A stretch of DNA of 8,815 nucleotides from Streptomyces aureocirculatus (GTDB taxonomy: Bacteria > Actinomycetota > Actinomycetes > Streptomycetales > Streptomycetaceae): positions 1-8,815 of the forward strand of contig NZ_JOAP01000099.1 of assembly GCF_000720475.1 (NCBI RefSeq). Reading direction: 5' to 3'. Under the pieces are notes generated by a model. The model was not told the origin of the DNA. It saw only the letters and a list, made by a program, of their open reading frames with translations, and did not search any database. Made by a program: the position numbers and the translations under genes. Each line of letters begins with the position of its first letter. Position 1 is the stretch's first letter. Positions 6,544 to 8,815 of the stretch are shown piece by piece.

Positions 6544-7731
6544 GTGCGCACCGTCCACTTCGCCGCAGCCCGCCGCACCCCCGTCGGAAGGCTCCGCGGC
6601 GCGCTGTCCGCCGTCCGCCCCGACGACCTCGCCGCGGCCGTCGTCCGCGGTCTGCTCGACGATCTGCCGCAGCTCGACCCGGCTCGCATCGACGACGTCT
6701 ACTGGGGCGCCGCCAACCAGGCGGGCGAGGACAACCGCAACGTCGCCCGCATGGCGGTCCTGCTCGCCGGGCTCCCGGAGTCCGTCCCCGGCGCCACCGT
6801 TAACCGCTTGTGCGCCTCGGGCATGGAGGCGGTCACCTCGGCGGCCCGCACCATCGCGGCGGGCGACGCCGACATCGTGCTCGCCGGCGGCTCCGAGTCG
6901 ATGAGCCGCGCCCCCTTCGTCCTGCCGCGGCCCGACGAGGCGCTGCCGCACCGCATGGAGACGGCCGACACCCGCCTCGGCTGGCGCCTGGTCAACCCGC
7001 GGATGAGGGAACTGCACGGACTGCTCTCCATGGGTGAGACCGCCGAGGAGGTGGCGGCCCGCCACGGCATCTCCCGCGAACGCCAGGACACCTTCGCCCT
7101 GCGCAGCCACCGGCGCGCCGCCGCCGCACGGGCACACGGCCGCTTCGACGGCGAACTGCTGCCCGTCACCACCCCCGACGGTACGGTGGTCGACGCCGAC
7201 GAGAGCATCCGTGAGGACACCTCGTACGAGAAACTCAGCGCGCTGCGCCCGGTGTTCCGGCAGGGCGGCACCGTCACGGCGGGCAACGCGTCGCCGATGA
7301 ACGACGGCGCGGCCGGGCTCCTCCTGGTCAGCGAGGAGGCCCTGCGCGACCTGGGTCTCGAATCCCTCGGCCGGTACGCCGCGGGTGCCTCCGCGGGCGT
7401 GCACCCGGACGTGATGGGGCTCGGCCCCGTGCCCGCCACCCGCAAGGCCCTGGCCCGGGTCGGCTGGAGCGTCGACGACATCCAGGAGGCCGAGTTCAAC
7501 GAGGCGTTCGCCGCCCAGGCCCTGGCCTGCGTGGACGCGCTCGGCATCGACCCCGACCTGGTCAACCCCGACGGCGGCGCCATCGCCATCGGGCACCCGC
7601 TCGGCTGCTCGGGCGCCCGCATCCTCACCACGCTCCTGCACCGCATGCGCCGCACCGGCAGCACCCGCGGCCTCGCCACGATGTGCGTGGGCGTGGGCCA
7701 GGGCAGCGCCCTGCTCGTCGAGCGGGACTGA
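6544..7731 (+). CDS. Thiolase (acetyl-CoA C-acyltransferase, 3-oxoadipyl-CoA thiolase type)
   Basis: This 395-aa cytoplasmic thiolase is of normal family length and catalyses CoA-dependent cleavage of a 3-oxoacyl-CoA, or the reverse condensation. The nucleophile is Cys90 in NRLCASGMEAV. NEAFAAQ, GHPLGCSGAR (catalytic His351) and the C-terminal CVGVGQG (Cys381) complete the active site. NQAGEDNRNVARMA near 58-71 is characteristic of the PcaF/PaaJ branch that cleaves 3-oxoadipyl-CoA to succinyl-CoA and acetyl-CoA, rather than of biosynthetic acetoacetyl-CoA thiolases. No pcaIJ transferase or other aromatic-degradation gene is next to it, so a more general beta-oxidation role is possible. The start is GTG 6544, with GGAG 7 bases upstream and the conserved N-terminus beginning there. 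A palindrome at 6462-6480 suggests its own repressor-controlled promoter, separate from the flavoenzyme operon. No catalytic residue is missing. Confidence 0.93.
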   Translation: MRTVHFAAARRTPVGRLRGALSAVRPDDLAAAVVRGLLDDLPQLDPARIDDVYWGAANQAGEDNRNVARMAVLLAGLPESVPGATVNRLCASGMEAVTSAARTIAAGDADIVLAGGSESMSRAPFVLPRPDEALPHRMETADTRLGWRLVNPRMRELHGLLSMGETAEEVAARHGISRERQDTFALRSHRRAAAARAHGRFDGELLPVTTPDGTVVDADESIREDTSYEKLSALRPVFRQGGTVTAGNASPMNDGAAGLLLVSEEALRDLGLESLGRYAAGASAGVHPDVMGLGPVPATRKALARVGWSVDDIQEAEFNEAFAAQALACVDALGIDPDLVNPDGGAIAIGHPLGCSGARILTTLLHRMRRTGSTRGLATMCVGVGQGSALLVERD

Positions 7732-7778
7732 CACCCGTAACTCCCGGAAAGTGCTTGGGCATACCATCGGATCTCACC

Positions 7779-8552
7779 ATGGATGCCTTCGCCGAGATCA
7801 CCGTCGGGGAGTTCGCCGTCCTGGCCCTGGCGGCCGGGCTCGTCGGCTTCTCCAAGACCGCCGTCAGCGGCGCGAACACGATCAGTCTCGCCGTCTTCGC
7901 CGCGGTGCTCCCGGCCCGCGCGTCCACGGGCGTACTCCTGCCGATACTGATCGTCGGCGACGTCCTCGCCGTCCTCACCTACCGCAGGCACGCCCACTGG
8001 CCCACGCTGTGGCGGCTGTTCCCCGCGGTCGGCGCGGGTGTGGCCGTGGGCACGGTGTTCCTGCTGTTCGCCGACGACGCCGTGATGCGTACGTCGATCG
8101 GGGTGATCCTGCTGTTCATGGCGGCCGTCACGATATGGCGCCGGAGGTCAGCCGAGCGCGCCGCCGCCGGGGCCGCAGGGGAGGCGGGGGAGAGGATGAG
8201 CAGGGCCGCCGCGCCCTCCTACGGGGTGCTCGGCGGCTTCACCACGATGGTCGCCAACGCGGGCGGCCCGGTGATGTCGATGTATCTGCTCTCCGCGGGC
8301 TTCAAGAAGCTGAGCTTCCTCGGCACCTCGGCGTGGTTCTTCCTCATCGTCAACACGTCCAAGGTGCCGTTCAGCGTCGGCCTCGGCCTCATCGACGGCC
8401 CCTCGCTGCTGCTCGACGCGGCGCTGGTCCTGTTCGTGATCCCGGGCGCGCTCATCGGCAAGGCCTGCGCGCACCGCATCAACCAGCGGCTCTTCGAGCA
8501 ACTGGTCATCGGCGCGACGGTGCTCGGCGGCCTCCAACTCCTGCTGCGCTGA
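7779..8552 (+). CDS. TauE/SafE (TSUP) family membrane permease
   Basis: This 257-aa integral membrane protein has about eight predicted hydrophobic segments (near residues 7-27, 30-65, 72-95, 100-120, 146-166, 175-198, 203-225 and 235-256) and a charged cytoplasmic loop near 122-143. The two halves carry the family's internal duplication: GLVGFSKTAVSG with a following LP...P...GD in the first half, and GGFTTMVANAGGP then FLGTSAWFF...N..K.P in the second. Family members export sulfite, sulfoacetate or related small organic anions; the substrate here cannot be told. The frame is open further upstream into the thiolase stop, but ATG 7779 is favoured because the hydrophobic N-terminus starts there. 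Its RBS is weak (GGA at 7769-7771). The gap to the thiolase is 47 bp with no terminator, so the two are probably co-transcribed. The palindromic element just past the stop could act as terminator. Confidence 0.88.
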   Translation: MDAFAEITVGEFAVLALAAGLVGFSKTAVSGANTISLAVFAAVLPARASTGVLLPILIVGDVLAVLTYRRHAHWPTLWRLFPAVGAGVAVGTVFLLFADDAVMRTSIGVILLFMAAVTIWRRRSAERAAAGAAGEAGERMSRAAAPSYGVLGGFTTMVANAGGPVMSMYLLSAGFKKLSFLGTSAWFFLIVNTSKVPFSVGLGLIDGPSLLLDAALVLFVIPGALIGKACAHRINQRLFEQLVIGATVLGGLQLLLR

Positions 8553-8557
8553 CGGCG

Positions 8558-8721
8558 AGGGCGTGTCCGATGGGTCGGCGCGGCGTCGCGACGCCTGGCA
8601 CGCACGCTCGCCGCGTTGCCGAAATGCCCTAGTAGCTCCGCTACGAGGGCACCCCGGCGCCTTGCGATCGCACGCACCAGACGCCGCTCCTTGCTCCACG
8701 CCGACCCATCGGACACGCCCT
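8558..8721. mobile_element. 164-bp palindromic MITE-like element with 23-bp perfect terminal inverted repeats
   Basis: Bases 8558-8580 and 8699-8721 are perfect 23-bp inverted repeats (outer end AGGGCGTGTCCGATGG). Between them is a second stem, TGCCCTAGTAGC (8625-8636) against GCTACGAGGGCA (8640-8651), with one mismatch and a TCC loop almost at the exact centre. Intervening segments also pair imperfectly, so the unit is one long interrupted palindrome. It encodes no convincing protein. Size, symmetry and intergenic position fit a non-autonomous insertion-sequence derivative, and similar sequences are, as I recall, dispersed in Streptomyces genomes. No clear target-site duplication is visible. 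It starts 6 bp after the permease stop and would fold strongly in RNA from either strand. Confidence 0.72.
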
Positions 8722-8815
8722 AGGTGTATTGATCACGGACGTTGTTGACACGGTTGGGTCTTGAACATGGCGAAGGCCCCCGTGTGTGGTGGAGGTGTCG
8801 AATCTTCACCGCACG
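8722..8815. other. Unassigned right-end sequence
   Basis: These 94 bases hold no complete gene. A consensus -35 hexamer TTGACA is at 8745-8750, but no good -10 follows at normal spacing. The composition is noticeably lower in GC than the genes to the left, and the stretch could be the leader of a gene or insertion sequence beyond the edge. There is not enough sequence to decide. Confidence 0.4.

Noticed and set aside
6424..7767. 447-aa minus-strand reading frame opposite the thiolase
   Set aside because: The thiolase on the plus strand has complete catalytic motifs and normal length. The antisense frame is a by-product of GC-rich codon bias.
8563..8748. 61-aa protein across the palindromic element
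   Set aside because: It is encoded by the inverted repeat itself, so its two ends mirror each other's sequence. There is no ribosome site or family.

Overview
The window is very GC-rich actinobacterial DNA, most likely from Streptomyces. The pointers are strong third-position G/C bias in every gene, a TTA leucine codon next to the start of one gene (the kind of codon read by the bldA tRNA in Streptomyces), and a palindromic intergenic repeat at the right end of a type I associate with Streptomyces chromosomes. The species cannot be named from this sequence.

Layout, left to right. The first 45 bases are a G-run edge. A gene for an uncharacterised 333-aa protein reads leftwards (1047 to 46). 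A 377-bp divergent intergenic region with short repeats and candidate operators separates it from a tight rightward three-gene operon. That operon holds a glycerol-kinase-like FGGY sugar kinase (1425-2861), a GlpA-type FAD dehydrogenase with a C-terminal [2Fe-2S] BFD domain (2861-4786), and a pyridine-nucleotide-disulfide-type FAD oxidoreductase (4801-6264). After a repeat-bearing 279-bp gap come a thiolase of the 3-oxoadipyl-CoA thiolase type (6544-7731) and, 47 bp later, a TauE/SafE (TSUP) membrane permease (7779-8552). A 164-bp palindromic MITE-like element (8558-8721) follows, and the last 94 bp are unassigned.

The three-gene operon follows a known logic: a kinase phosphorylates a polyol, a GlpA-like flavoprotein oxidises the phosphate ester, and electrons leave through the BFD iron-sulfur domain to a second flavoprotein. 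The same kinase / GlpA-BFD / FAD-reductase order is known from clostridial glycerol loci. The kinase has Gly where GlpK has its glycerol-binding Arg, so the true substrate may not be glycerol.

The most unusual property is that the two partner flavoenzymes each carry a different in-frame tandem-repeat expansion inside the catalytic core. The dehydrogenase has nine 48-bp (16-aa) units and the reductase has eleven 18-bp (6-aa) units. Each array appears to have grown from a short native segment of its own protein. A 9-bp array at the dehydrogenase C-terminus, a 30-bp array just after the operon and a 10-bp array in front of the divergent gene make this a local hotspot of tandem duplication. The units have diverged from one another while frame has been kept, which argues against a recent artefact and suggests that the proteins are still made.
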